From Flavobacterium selenitireducens (lineage in GTDB: Bacteria > Bacteroidota > Bacteroidia > Flavobacteriales > Flavobacteriaceae): 64,000 bases of DNA. Positions 16,864-25,284 of this stretch are shown piece by piece. The position numbers and the translations under genes were made by a program. The notes beneath the pieces were generated by a model. That model did not search any database. It saw nothing but the letters and a program-made list of their open reading frames with translations, and was not told the origin of the DNA. Position 1 is the first letter of the stretch, and each line of letters starts with the position of its first letter. The stretch covers positions 184,398-248,397 of the forward strand of contig NZ_JAAVIY010000005.1 in NCBI RefSeq assembly GCF_014748335.1, in the 5' to 3' direction.

Positions 16864-17817
16864 TTATTCCTTGAATTCGCCCATTTTGCTGTATTTGTCC
16901 ATTCTTCTGGTTACCAACTTGTCTGTTGATAAATCCTTGAGCTCGTTAAAACCTTTGAGGATGTATTGCTCTACATTCCGGAATGCCGTTTCGCGGTCGA
17001 AATGAGCGCCTCCGAGTGGCTCCGGGATCACGTCGTCGACGAGTTTTTGTTTTTTCATGTCCGTCGAGGTCAGTTTCAACGCTTCGGCAGCCTGTTCTTT
17101 ATAATCCCAGCTTTTCCAAAGGATGGACGAACAGGATTCCGGCGATATAACCGAATACCAGGTGTTTTCCATCATGTACACTTTGTCGCCGACGCCAATT
17201 CCGAGTGCTCCACCCGAAGCTCCTTCACCGACGATCACCGCGATTACGGGAACTTTGAGACGGATCATTTCGAGAATGTTGCGCGCGATGGCTTCACCTT
17301 GTCCGCGTTCTTCGGCTTCCAGTCCTGGATAGGCTCCCGGCGTGTCGATGAACGAAACTACGGGAATCCCAAATTTCTCGGCCATTTTCATCAGCCGCAG
17401 CGCCTTTCGGTAGCCTTCGGGATTCGCCATGCCGAAATTGCGGTATTGGCGCGTTTTGGTGTTGTATCCTTTTTGCTGTCCGATGATCATGAACGATTGA
17501 CCGCCGATCTTGCCAAGACCGCCAATCATCGCCTTATCGTCCTTAAACGCGCGGTCGCCGAACAGTTCGAGGAAGGTTTCCCCGCAAAGGGCGCGCACAT
17601 AATCCATCGTGTACGGACGGTTAGGATGGCGCGATAGCTGGACACGTTGCCAGGCCGTAAGGTTTTTGTATATCTTCTTTTTGGTTTCTTCTAGCTTCTT
17701 TTCGATTTGCTTGCAGGTGTCGGTCACGTCTACGTTCGATTCCTGTCCGATGATCTGGCATTTGTCAAGCTGGTCTTCAAGCTCCTTTATAGGAAGCTCA
17801 AAATCTAAATATTCCAT
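16864..17817 (-). CDS. accA: Acetyl-CoA carboxylase carboxyltransferase subunit alpha
   Basis: 317 aa, the normal length. It forms the carboxyltransferase with AccD and moves CO2 from carboxybiotin to acetyl-CoA in the first step of fatty acid synthesis. Signature segments: [43 protein letters not shown] and [16 protein letters not shown]. Single gene with its own terminator; accD is not in the window. Confidence 0.97.
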   Translation of the reverse strand: MEYLDFELPIKELEDQLDKCQIIGQESNVDVTDTCKQIEKKLEETKKKIYKNLTAWQRVQLSRHPNRPYTMDYVRALCGETFLELFGDRAFKDDKAMIGGLGKIGGQSFMIIGQQKGYNTKTRQYRNFGMANPEGYRKALRLMKMAEKFGIPVVSFIDTPGAYPGLEAEERGQGEAIARNILEMIRLKVPVIAVIVGEGASGGALGIGVGDKVYMMENTWYSVISPESCSSILWKSWDYKEQAAEALKLTSTDMKKQKLVDDVIPEPLGGAHFDRETAFRNVEQYILKGFNELKDLSTDKLVTRRMDKYSKMGEFKE

Positions 17818-17864
17818 CTGAAGGGATTTTAGTTTAGTTGAACCGCAAAGATAGGGAGATTCTT

Positions 17865-17901
17865 TGATTGTTGATTTGTCGATTTGCCGATTTGTTGATT
17901 T
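17865..17901. repeat. 9-bp tandem repeat (GATTTGTCx / GATTTGCCx)
   Basis: Head-to-tail TTGATTTGTCGATTTGCC-type units just upstream of accA. Same style of intergenic repeat as at 14936. Confidence 0.6.
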
Positions 17902-17916
17902 TGAAATCGAGTTGGG

Positions 17917-17949
17917 AAACCTCAGCGGTTCTCAAAACCTTTGAGGTTT
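17917..17949. repeat. AAACCTC...GAGGTTT hairpin repeat, degenerate copy
   Basis: Arms AAACCTCA and TGAGGTTT enclose a GGTT/AACC centre with mismatches. It belongs to the same hairpin family as the copies at 35172 and 44034. Lies in the gap between accA and the hydrolase gene. Confidence 0.55.
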
Positions 17950-18025
17950 GGCAGGCGCACGCACACAGACCTAACGCATCACGACTGAACAATTTTTCCG
18001 CTATATTTGATGCAAACTCCTCGTC

Positions 18026-18940
18026 ATGAAATATTTACTGTTTGTAGCAAGCTTCTTTTTCGTTGCGGTTGCCCATGCCCAAACACACGATTCCATCGTA
18101 CTCAAGGACGCCGTCTTACATTATTATACGTATGGGAAAGGAAAACCCGTGATCATCCTCAGCGGAGGCCCGGGCGTCGCTTCCGGACAGGAGGACGACC
18201 TCGCCAGGGAAATCGGCAAGAAACACCAAGCCGTGCTTTTCGACCAAAGGGGAACGGGAAAATCCTGGACGAAACCCATGAATAAAAAGACGATCAACCT
18301 TGACGTCGCGATCGAAGACATCGACCTGTTGCGCCAAAAGCTCAAACAGGACAAAATTGCGATTTCCGGGCATTCCTGGGGCGCCATGCTTGCGAGCGCT
18401 TACGCGGACAAGTATCCGGATCGCGTCCAAAGCCTGATCCTGATCGGGGCGGGCGAGATCGACATGGCGTTTTCTCCAGTGGTAAGCCAAAATATCCGCG
18501 CAAGACGACAGCTTTCGGATTCGACGGAAATACAATATTGGCGCGATCCCAAAAACGCCAAACGCGAACCTGAAAGAGCGGCCGCCTTCAGGAAACGACT
18601 GGCTTGGAAGTCGTTCACGTTTGACCAGTCCAAACTCGAGAAAGTGCTCGAACAGGCCGGTCATGGCAGCTATTCGGAAGAAATGGGCGATTTGATGTGG
18701 GACGATCTTCTGGATCGTAAATTCAACGTATCGAAATCACTTGCCCAAAAATACAAGAATCCGGCTTTGGTGATTTTCGGATGGCAGGATCCGGTGGGCT
18801 CGATTACCGTGGGTATGTTTGAGAAGGCGATCCCGCACGCGCAGATACACGGGATCAACAAATGCGGGCATATGCCGTCTGTGGAGCAGCCCGAAGAATT
18901 CTTTGGGGCCGTGATGGCTTTTTTGGACAACAATCTCTAG
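18026..18940 (+). CDS. Secreted alpha/beta hydrolase (proline-iminopeptidase-like)
   Basis: 304 aa with a signal peptide ending at AHAQ. Oxyanion segment ILSGGPGVASGQ, DQRGTGKS, nucleophile Ser117 in ISGHSWGAM, acid Asp in FGWQDPVGS and His in KCGHMPSVEQP make a complete triad. The GGPG and DQRGTG motifs match proline iminopeptidase-type (S33) hydrolases; the actual substrate is unknown. A perfect -7 box TATATTTG lies at 18002-18009. A dispersed inverted-repeat element follows the stop. Confidence 0.88.
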   Translation: MKYLLFVASFFFVAVAHAQTHDSIVLKDAVLHYYTYGKGKPVIILSGGPGVASGQEDDLAREIGKKHQAVLFDQRGTGKSWTKPMNKKTINLDVAIEDIDLLRQKLKQDKIAISGHSWGAMLASAYADKYPDRVQSLILIGAGEIDMAFSPVVSQNIRARRQLSDSTEIQYWRDPKNAKREPERAAAFRKRLAWKSFTFDQSKLEKVLEQAGHGSYSEEMGDLMWDDLLDRKFNVSKSLAQKYKNPALVIFGWQDPVGSITVGMFEKAIPHAQIHGINKCGHMPSVEQPEEFFGAVMAFLDNNL

Positions 18941-18950
18941 TTCCCGCTTC

Positions 18951-19100
18951 CGTTAAGGATGGAAGCGGTCAGCCTTTTGCCGGCAAACGCTGGATTTTTG
19001 GCTTTTTGGCACGCGACCGGCGGAAGCGATGCGAAATAGCTCAAAAACCGCGTTTGGCTAAAAAGCTGGAAGCGGACAGCCTGGCCGAAGGCAACGGCCT
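18951..19100 (+). repeat. Modular inverted-repeat element, copy B
   Basis: Left arm CGTTAAGGATGGAAGCGG then CCTTTTGCC; right arm CTAAAAAGCTGG then AAGCGGACAGCCTGGCC; variable palindromic centre. It fills the whole gap between the hydrolase gene and the convergent EamA gene and touches the EamA stop. Confidence 0.65.
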
Positions 19101-19995
19101 AGGAATCAAGCTGTTTTTTGTTGTCGGACCTGTTCTTGACAATCGAATTGAGTACGACCACGCCAATGATCACGGCGGCCCCGAAATAAAATCCGGTGCT
19201 CATGCGCTCGTTCTCCCCAATGAGGAACCACGCGAGCACGATGCCGTAAACCGGCTCGAGGTTCGTCGTAAGCATGACCGTGTAAGGTGTAAGCCGGCGC
19301 ATTACCTCGACCGAAGCCGTAAAGGCATAAGCTGTGCAAACCGAGGCGAGCAGCAGGATCAGTGCCCAATCGTATCCCGACAGGACAAAGAATTCAGCCG
19401 AGTAGCCTCCGGTAAGCAACAGGTAAATCGCCACGAACCCGAACCCGGTCAGGAACTCATACAATGTGATGACTTTCGGGTCGTATTCGAGCGTGAGCTT
19501 TCCGTTGATGAGCGTGAACATCACACCGAAAAACACCGAGATCAGCGCGAGTACCATTCCGTTGAAGTGCTGGAATTCCACGTTGAGGATCAGGCTTAAT
19601 GCCCCGATGATGACGAGTCCGAACAGAATTTCGTACCACAGCATCTTTCTATTGTAAAACAGCGGCTCGAAAACGGCGGCGAAAAACGCGCCCATGGAAA
19701 ACATCGCCAGCGTAATTGAAACGTTGGAAACCTTTATCGCGGTGAAAAACAAAATCCAGTGGATGGCGATGAGCAACCCGACGAAAGTAAGTTTCAGCAG
19801 GACTTTGCGCGGCAGCTTCATCGAGGTTTTGGTCAATGCGAGCCATGCGAACAAAAATCCCGATGCCAGCAACATGCGATACCACACGAGCTGCGTCCCG
19901 TTGATCGAAATGAGGCCGCCGAGCACGCCCGTGAATCCCCAAATGAAAACGATGAGGTGTAAGAGGAGATAGCTTTTTAGTTTACCGTTTGGCAT
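19099..19995 (-). CDS. EamA/DMT-superfamily membrane transporter
   Basis: 298 aa with about ten hydrophobic helices in two repeated halves, the layout of drug/metabolite exporters (EamA). The N-terminal half begins LLLHLIVFIWGFTGVLGGLIS; the second half contains VYGIVLAWFLIGENERMSTGFY, the conserved end helix pair. The substrate cannot be inferred. Its start overlaps the lptF/G-type gene by 14 bp, so the two are co-transcribed. Confidence 0.88.
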   Translation of the reverse strand: MPNGKLKSYLLLHLIVFIWGFTGVLGGLISINGTQLVWYRMLLASGFLFAWLALTKTSMKLPRKVLLKLTFVGLLIAIHWILFFTAIKVSNVSITLAMFSMGAFFAAVFEPLFYNRKMLWYEILFGLVIIGALSLILNVEFQHFNGMVLALISVFFGVMFTLINGKLTLEYDPKVITLYEFLTGFGFVAIYLLLTGGYSAEFFVLSGYDWALILLLASVCTAYAFTASVEVMRRLTPYTVMLTTNLEPVYGIVLAWFLIGENERMSTGFYFGAAVIIGVVVLNSIVKNRSDNKKQLDS

Positions 19996-21067
19996 TGCGC
20001 AACAAATAAACGGCTAAGATACCGAAAAGGGCATTCGGGAGCCAGACGGCCAGAAACGGCGGAATGCTCGACTTTTCGGCCAATGTCCCGAAGATCTTGT
20101 CGAAAAAGACGAACGTGAACGCGATCCCGATCCCGATGGCGAGGTTCATTCCCATTCCGCCGCGTCGCTTCATGGCCGAAACGGAGACGGCGATGATCGT
20201 CAGGATAAAGGCGGAAACCGGCAAACTGTATTTTTTGTACAGCACGACCAGATAGGTGTCGATATTGCCCGACCCGCGCTTGCGTTCCTTTTCGATAAAA
20301 TCGTTGAGTTCGCCTAACGTCAAGGTCTCGGCCACGTAAACGGTTGGCGTGAGGTCTTCGAGCTCGAACGGAAAAACCGTGTCTTTTTTGGTCTCGGATA
20401 CGATCTTGTCGTTCAAAGGCCCGACCGAGCGTCGCGTGTAATTGTAAAGCGTGTATTTCTTGGATTTTTCGTTGAATTTGATGCGGCTTGCGGTTATCTT
20501 GAACTGCAATTTTTTTTGCTTGTCGAATTTTTCGAGCGTAAAATTAAAGCCCATTTTGGAGCTTTGGTTGTAATTGGTCACATGGATGAACACGTCGTCG
20601 TTGATCTGGCGGAAGACATCTGAAGTTTTGCGCATCTTTTCCTTTCCGCCTCCTTTGAGATATTGGTATCGGAAATCATTGAAACCTTGGCTGGCTTTCG
20701 GGACAATAAAAAATCCGGCCAGCAAAACCACAAGCGAAACGATCGTCGCACCGACAATATAAGGCCGTAAAAAACGCGTGAACGAAATCCCGGAACTCAG
20801 GATGGCGATGATCTCTGTATTGTTGGCAAGTTTGGACGTGAACCAGATTACCGATAGAAAGAGGAATATCGGAAACAGCAAATTCGCGAAATAGATCGTA
20901 AAATTCAGGTAATACAACGCGATCTCCACGAATGGGATCTTGTTTTCTATCATCTTGTTGACCTTTTCGGAAACGTCGATCACGATCCCGATCGGGATGA
21001 ACATCAGCAACATCACCGAGAACGTGGCGAGATAGCGTTTGAGGATGTAGAGGTCGATGATTTTCAT
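19982..21067 (-). CDS. LptF/LptG-family permease (YjgP/YjgQ)
   Basis: 361 aa. Three N-terminal membrane helices (MKIIDLYILKRYLATFSVML and following), a periplasmic beta-jellyroll domain (about residues 125-265) and three C-terminal helices. This is the LptF/LptG layout of the transporter that extracts lipopolysaccharide from the inner membrane with LptB. Which of the two paralogues it is cannot be told from sequence alone. Second gene of the tgt-lpt-EamA run; 51 nt after tgt. Confidence 0.9.
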   Translation of the reverse strand: MKIIDLYILKRYLATFSVMLLMFIPIGIVIDVSEKVNKMIENKIPFVEIALYYLNFTIYFANLLFPIFLFLSVIWFTSKLANNTEIIAILSSGISFTRFLRPYIVGATIVSLVVLLAGFFIVPKASQGFNDFRYQYLKGGGKEKMRKTSDVFRQINDDVFIHVTNYNQSSKMGFNFTLEKFDKQKKLQFKITASRIKFNEKSKKYTLYNYTRRSVGPLNDKIVSETKKDTVFPFELEDLTPTVYVAETLTLGELNDFIEKERKRGSGNIDTYLVVLYKKYSLPVSAFILTIIAVSVSAMKRRGGMGMNLAIGIGIAFTFVFFDKIFGTLAEKSSIPPFLAVWLPNALFGILAVYLLRNAKR

Positions 21068-21118
21068 AACTGGGTATGTCTTAAGACGTAAGCTAAACGA
21101 ACAAAATCAGGTGGCAAA

Positions 21119-22249
21119 TCACAAACGTTTATCCATCTGCTTCACCATCATTTCCTTCCACTGCCTGAAATCTCCCGCTAATATATGTTTTCTGGCTTCA
21201 CGCACCAACCACATGTAAAACCCGAGGTTGTGGATTGTCGCGATTTGTTTGCCTAAATATTCGTCCGCGACGAAAAGATGGCGCAGATAGGCTTTCGTGT
21301 ATTCGCGATCCACGAATGTCGTCCCGTTCTCGTCAATCGGGGAAAAATCGTCGGCCCATTTGAGGTTCTTGATGTTGATGGTTCCATGAGCCGTAAACAA
21401 CATGCCGTTCCTGGCGTTTCGCGTCGGCATCACGCAGTCGAACATGTCGATGCCGAGCGCGATGTTTTCCAGGATGTTGATCGGTGTCCCGACGCCCATC
21501 AGATAACGCGGCTTGTCTTCCGGAAGAATTTCGGTGACAACCTCGGTCATCGCGTACATTTCCTCGGCAGGCTCGCCCACGGAAAGTCCTCCGATGGCAT
21601 TCCCGACCTGGTTCGAATTGGCAATATATTCCGCCGACTGCCTGCGCAGGTCTTTGTAAGTACTTCCTTGTACGATTGGGAAAAAAGCCTGGTCGTAACC
21701 GTATTTCACGGGCGTTTTCCCCAGGTGGCTGATGCAGCGGTCGAGCCAGCGGTGGGTCATGTGCATCGAACGTTGGGCGTAACGGTAATCGCAAGGATAA
21801 GGCGTACACTCGTCAAAGGCCATAATGATGTCGGCTCCTATCGTGCGTTGGATTTCCATGACGTTCTCAGGCGTGAAAACGTGGTAGGAACCATCGATAT
21901 GGGACTTAAATTTTACACCTTCTTCCTTGATCTTCCGGTTTGCAGATAACGAATAGACTTGGTAGCCGCCGGAATCCGTAAGGATATTTCTGTCCCAACC
22001 CATGAATTTGTGCAAACCACCCGCTTTTTCAAGGATGTGGGTTTGGGGCCGCAAATATAGATGGTAGGTGTTCCCGAGGATGATGTCAGGATTGATCTCT
22101 TCCTTGAGCTCGCGCTGATGCACGCCCTTCACCGACGCCACCGTGCCGACGGGCATAAAAATAGGAGTCTCGATGACGCCGTGATCTGTTGTGATTTTGC
22201 CCGCTCTCGCCTTGGTTTGCGGGTCTTTTTGTATAAGGTCGAATGTCAT
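21119..22249 (-). CDS. tgt: tRNA-guanine transglycosylase
   Basis: 376 aa from the ATG at 22249 (MTFDLIQKDPQTKARAG); the longer frame is upstream noise. It exchanges G34 for the queuine precursor in tRNAs with GUN anticodons. TILTDSGGYQVYSL holds an active-site Asp, and MFDCVMPTRNARNG the nucleophile Asp loop. Odd: where most bacterial Tgt enzymes have the CxCxxC zinc ligands, this protein reads DENGTTFVDREYTKAYLRHLF with no Cys. A perfect -7 box TATATTTG lies at 22274-22267. Confidence 0.95.
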   Translation of the reverse strand: MTFDLIQKDPQTKARAGKITTDHGVIETPIFMPVGTVASVKGVHQRELKEEINPDIILGNTYHLYLRPQTHILEKAGGLHKFMGWDRNILTDSGGYQVYSLSANRKIKEEGVKFKSHIDGSYHVFTPENVMEIQRTIGADIIMAFDECTPYPCDYRYAQRSMHMTHRWLDRCISHLGKTPVKYGYDQAFFPIVQGSTYKDLRRQSAEYIANSNQVGNAIGGLSVGEPAEEMYAMTEVVTEILPEDKPRYLMGVGTPINILENIALGIDMFDCVMPTRNARNGMLFTAHGTINIKNLKWADDFSPIDENGTTFVDREYTKAYLRHLFVADEYLGKQIATIHNLGFYMWLVREARKHILAGDFRQWKEMMVKQMDKRL

Positions 22250-22266
22250 GTCAGGCAATTGTCGCG

Positions 22267-22274
22267 CAAATATA
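22267..22274 (-). promoter_or_regulatory. -7 box of tgt
   Basis: TATATTTG on the minus strand, 17 nt before the tgt ATG. No good TTG is seen at the usual -33 distance. Confidence 0.5.
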
Positions 22275-22763
22275 GTTTTTTGGGATTTCGGCATCGGCGA
22301 ATTCAAGTTTTATTTAACAATCACCACTTTCACGTCCGGCGACGTGCGACATTGATTTTCAACCGGAGTTGATGGGACAGCATCCATTTGGGATCAACGG
22401 GACCGGCATAAAAATCAAAGCCGCTCCTAACGGCAGCATTTATGTCTCCTACACGCATTTAAAAGTTAAAGTTGGAAATTTTTCAAAAACACTGTAACAA
22501 ATCGCAAAGCCGATCTTCTTTAAAGAACAATCATCAAGCGCAGCCGACCTTTTTGGAACGCAGCGGAAAAAAATCAGCCAATCGAAGTCATCAATCAATC
22601 CAATCACTCACCAATCGCAAAGTTTTATCCCGTCTCATCAACGGGATTTTTTTTGGCGGTGACGCAGTGCGACGGGCTTCGAAAAAAAAATGCCTCCAAA
22701 TGCCTCCAAATGCGTAACTTCGAAAAATGGGAATTGCGAATCCCGAAATCAAAAAAACCAGAC
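22275..22763 (+). other. Gene-free gap with an orphan terminator
   Basis: About 490 bp between tgt and GH30. A strong hairpin ATCCCGT-ctcatca-ACGGGAT followed by eight T occupies 22627-22654 on the plus strand, but no coding gene ends there, so an unannotated small RNA or leader could. A possible GH30 -7 box TAACTTCG is near 22713. Nothing else recognised. Confidence 0.4.
22627..22654 (+). terminator. Orphan rho-independent terminator upstream of GH30
   Basis: Perfect 7-bp stem ATCCCGT/ACGGGAT with a 7-nt loop and a run of eight T on the plus strand. Confidence 0.75.
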
Positions 22764-24176
22764 ATGAATTTTGTAAAAACAACGACAATTGCGGCGTTCG
22801 TGCTATGTTCGGCTATGACGCAGGCACAAAAAAAACAGCAATCGAACGTAACCTCCTGGCTTACCAAAGGCGACAAATCCGTATTGTTCCAGAAGCAGCC
22901 GGATTTTAATTTCGTCGCGGCCTCAGGCATGGGCAACCGCAACGGTATTACGATAGACGCCAGCCAGAAATACCAGGAAATAGACGGGTTTGGCTATTGC
23001 CTTACCGGCGGCAGCGCCCAATTGCTTACCGCCATGGAGCCCGAATACCAGGCAGAGATCCTAAAAGACCTTTTTTCTACAGATGGCAATGCGATCGGCA
23101 TCAGCTACCTGCGCCTGAGCATAGGTGCTTCAGATCTCGACGACCGCGTTTTTTCGTATAACGATCTTCCGGCAGGACAAACCGATCCGAAGCTCGAAAA
23201 GTTCAGCCTCGAACACGACAAGCGAACAGGTTTGATCCCGATCCTCAAAAAGATCCTGGCGATCAATCCGAAAATCAAGATCATGGGTTCGCCTTGGTCG
23301 GCACCCGTCTGGATGAAAGACAATGGCGACACCCGCGGCGGTAGCCTAAAAAAGGAATGGTACGGCGCTTACGCGGATTATTTCGTGAAATATATCCAAG
23401 GCATGAAAGCTGAGGGCATCATCATCGACGCCGTCACGATCCAAAACGAACCGCTGCATCCCGGCAACAATCCGAGCATGTACATGGAAGCCAGAGACCA
23501 GGCGGTATTCGTTCGCGATTTCCTGGGTCCGGCATTCCAAAAAGCGGCGATCAAGACCAAAATCATCGTCTACGACCACAATTGCGACAAACCGGAATAT
23601 CCGATTGAAATCCTCAACGATCCCCAAGCCAAGAAATTCGTCGACGGGTCCGCTTTCCATCTTTACGGAGGCACGATCGATGCGATGAGCAAAGTACACG
23701 ATGCCCATCCGGACAAGCATATTTATTTTACCGAGCAATGGACGGGCGGTCCCGGCGATTTCCCCAACGACCTCAAATGGAACGTTGAACACCTGTTGGT
23801 CGGCGCTACCCAAAACTGGGCGAAAACCGTGTTGCAATGGAATCTGGCGTCAGACCCGAATTACGATCCCCACACCGATCGCGGCGGTTGTACAAGCTGC
23901 ATGGGCGCCGTTACGATAGCAGGGTCGAAGTACGTCAAAAACGTCGCGTATTATCACATGGCACACGCATCCAAATTCGTACGGCCGGGATCGAAGCGCA
24001 TCAAGACGTCGGCAGTCGAAGGCCTTCCCAACGTAGGATTTTTAACACCTGACGGAAAAGTCGTCCTGGTTGTGGTCAACACATCAAAAGAATCCAAAAA
24101 GTTTTCGGTCAACCACAATGCGATGAGTTTTGTAGGAAAACTTGGGGCAGGCGAGGTCATTACCTACATCTTCTGA
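22764..24176 (+). CDS. Glycoside hydrolase family 30 (secreted)
   Basis: 470 aa from the ATG at 22764, which starts a good signal peptide ending in MTQAQ; the frame is open further upstream. GH30 retaining hydrolases include glucosylceramidase, beta-1,6-glucanase and xylanase types. Acid/base Glu229 lies in TIQNEPLHPG and nucleophile Glu324 in IYFTEQWTGG. DGFGYCLTGGSAQLL and IMGSPWSAPVWMKDN are typical of the glucosylceramidase/beta-1,6-glucanase branch. Its stop TGA shares the A with the ATG of the next gene (TGATG), so translation is probably coupled. Confidence 0.93.
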   Translation: MNFVKTTTIAAFVLCSAMTQAQKKQQSNVTSWLTKGDKSVLFQKQPDFNFVAASGMGNRNGITIDASQKYQEIDGFGYCLTGGSAQLLTAMEPEYQAEILKDLFSTDGNAIGISYLRLSIGASDLDDRVFSYNDLPAGQTDPKLEKFSLEHDKRTGLIPILKKILAINPKIKIMGSPWSAPVWMKDNGDTRGGSLKKEWYGAYADYFVKYIQGMKAEGIIIDAVTIQNEPLHPGNNPSMYMEARDQAVFVRDFLGPAFQKAAIKTKIIVYDHNCDKPEYPIEILNDPQAKKFVDGSAFHLYGGTIDAMSKVHDAHPDKHIYFTEQWTGGPGDFPNDLKWNVEHLLVGATQNWAKTVLQWNLASDPNYDPHTDRGGCTSCMGAVTIAGSKYVKNVAYYHMAHASKFVRPGSKRIKTSAVEGLPNVGFLTPDGKVVLVVVNTSKESKKFSVNHNAMSFVGKLGAGEVITYIF

Positions 24177-25120
24177 TGCGGTTGCGCGTCGCCCGACATG
24201 CCAAAAATTTAAGCCCGATGCTCGGTTTTTACACCGAAGTCATCGGGCTTCGCGTTTTGGGCCAATTCAAGCAGCACGGCGCCTATAGCGGAGTTTTTTT
24301 GGGATGGCCAGACTCAGATTGGGAATTGGAGTTTACCATATCGGACGAGGCACCCAAACATATTTCGGATGAAGACGACCTGTTTGCGTTTTATTTCGAT
24401 ACGCAGTCTGAAATCGACGCGATCGTAAAACGTGCGTTGGGCGACGGCGTGCTTCCTGTACAGGCGAAAAATCCGTATTGGAACGCGAACGCGACGGTTT
24501 TGCCCGATCCGGAAGGTTTTTTGGTTGCGCTGGCGTTGCGCTCCCCATTGCTGACATCGGACGGGAAATTTTCCAAAATGGCCACATCACTTGGTTTGCA
24601 CGATTGGAACTCGGTTGTGGAGCACGTCCGGAAACTTCCGTATGGCAGAAATGAAAACCGTTATGAGTTTGGCTTGGTGTTATCTGAAGGCAAGGGAAGC
24701 TGCAGTTCCAAACATGCGTTGCTCAAATCGATCGCCAACGAAAATAGGATAAACGTCGGGTTGATGCTCGGGATTTACAAAATGAATCGCGTCAATACAA
24801 TAGGAATTGGCGACACACTTGAAGCATCGGGTTTGGAATTCATTCCCGAAGCGCATTGTTACTTGGTTATCGACGGGCATCGCTTCGATTTTACGGATCC
24901 GCAGTCGGACGTAGGCGCGATATTGCCCGACATTCTTTGCGAAATGCCCATCGAACCTGACCAGGTCGCGGATTATAAGATCAAAATTCACAAAGACTTT
25001 ATTCGGACGTGGATCGCATCCGAAAAAATTCCGCTTGATTTCGAAGCGGTTTGGAAGCTCAGGGAAAAATGTATTTCGCGACTTTCAGGAGAACCCGAAA
25101 CACACGGGCCGCCAAGATAG
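24176..25120 (+). CDS. Two-domain protein: VOC (glyoxalase-like) plus transglutaminase-like domain
   Basis: 314 aa. Residues 1-122 are a VOC/glyoxalase-like fold (ARHAKNLSPMLGFYTEVIGLRVLG, ELEFT, DPEGFLVAL). Residues 125-300 look like a transglutaminase/cysteine-protease-type domain: Cys176 in GKGSCSSKHALL, His227 in EAHCYLVIDG and Asp241 (or Asp238) in FDFTDP, in the right order and spacing for a Cys-His-Asp triad. Neither half has a signal peptide, so it is cytosolic, unlike the secreted GH30 it is coupled to. Function unknown; the fusion suggests both domains act on one metabolite or peptide. No homologue with known role is recognised. Confidence 0.75.
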   Translation: MRLRVARHAKNLSPMLGFYTEVIGLRVLGQFKQHGAYSGVFLGWPDSDWELEFTISDEAPKHISDEDDLFAFYFDTQSEIDAIVKRALGDGVLPVQAKNPYWNANATVLPDPEGFLVALALRSPLLTSDGKFSKMATSLGLHDWNSVVEHVRKLPYGRNENRYEFGLVLSEGKGSCSSKHALLKSIANENRINVGLMLGIYKMNRVNTIGIGDTLEASGLEFIPEAHCYLVIDGHRFDFTDPQSDVGAILPDILCEMPIEPDQVADYKIKIHKDFIRTWIASEKIPLDFEAVWKLREKCISRLSGEPETHGPPR

Positions 25121-25284
25121 TTCCGGTTCGGGATTTGTTGGGTTTTTTTGCCGCGCCAATTCTGCAAACAAACAGCTGTCACGAATGTTTCATTACATTT
25201 TAATTTGTAACAAACGTTTTGCAACAATTTGGTTTTTTTAAAATTGGCTAGTCTCAAATTGGCCGGATTCGGATGGCGGTCGCG

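Noticed and set aside
22400..22500. Possible coding remnant reading HPFGINGTGIKIKAAPNGS
   Set aside because: Short, no start or flanking homology; similarity to real proteins could not be supported.
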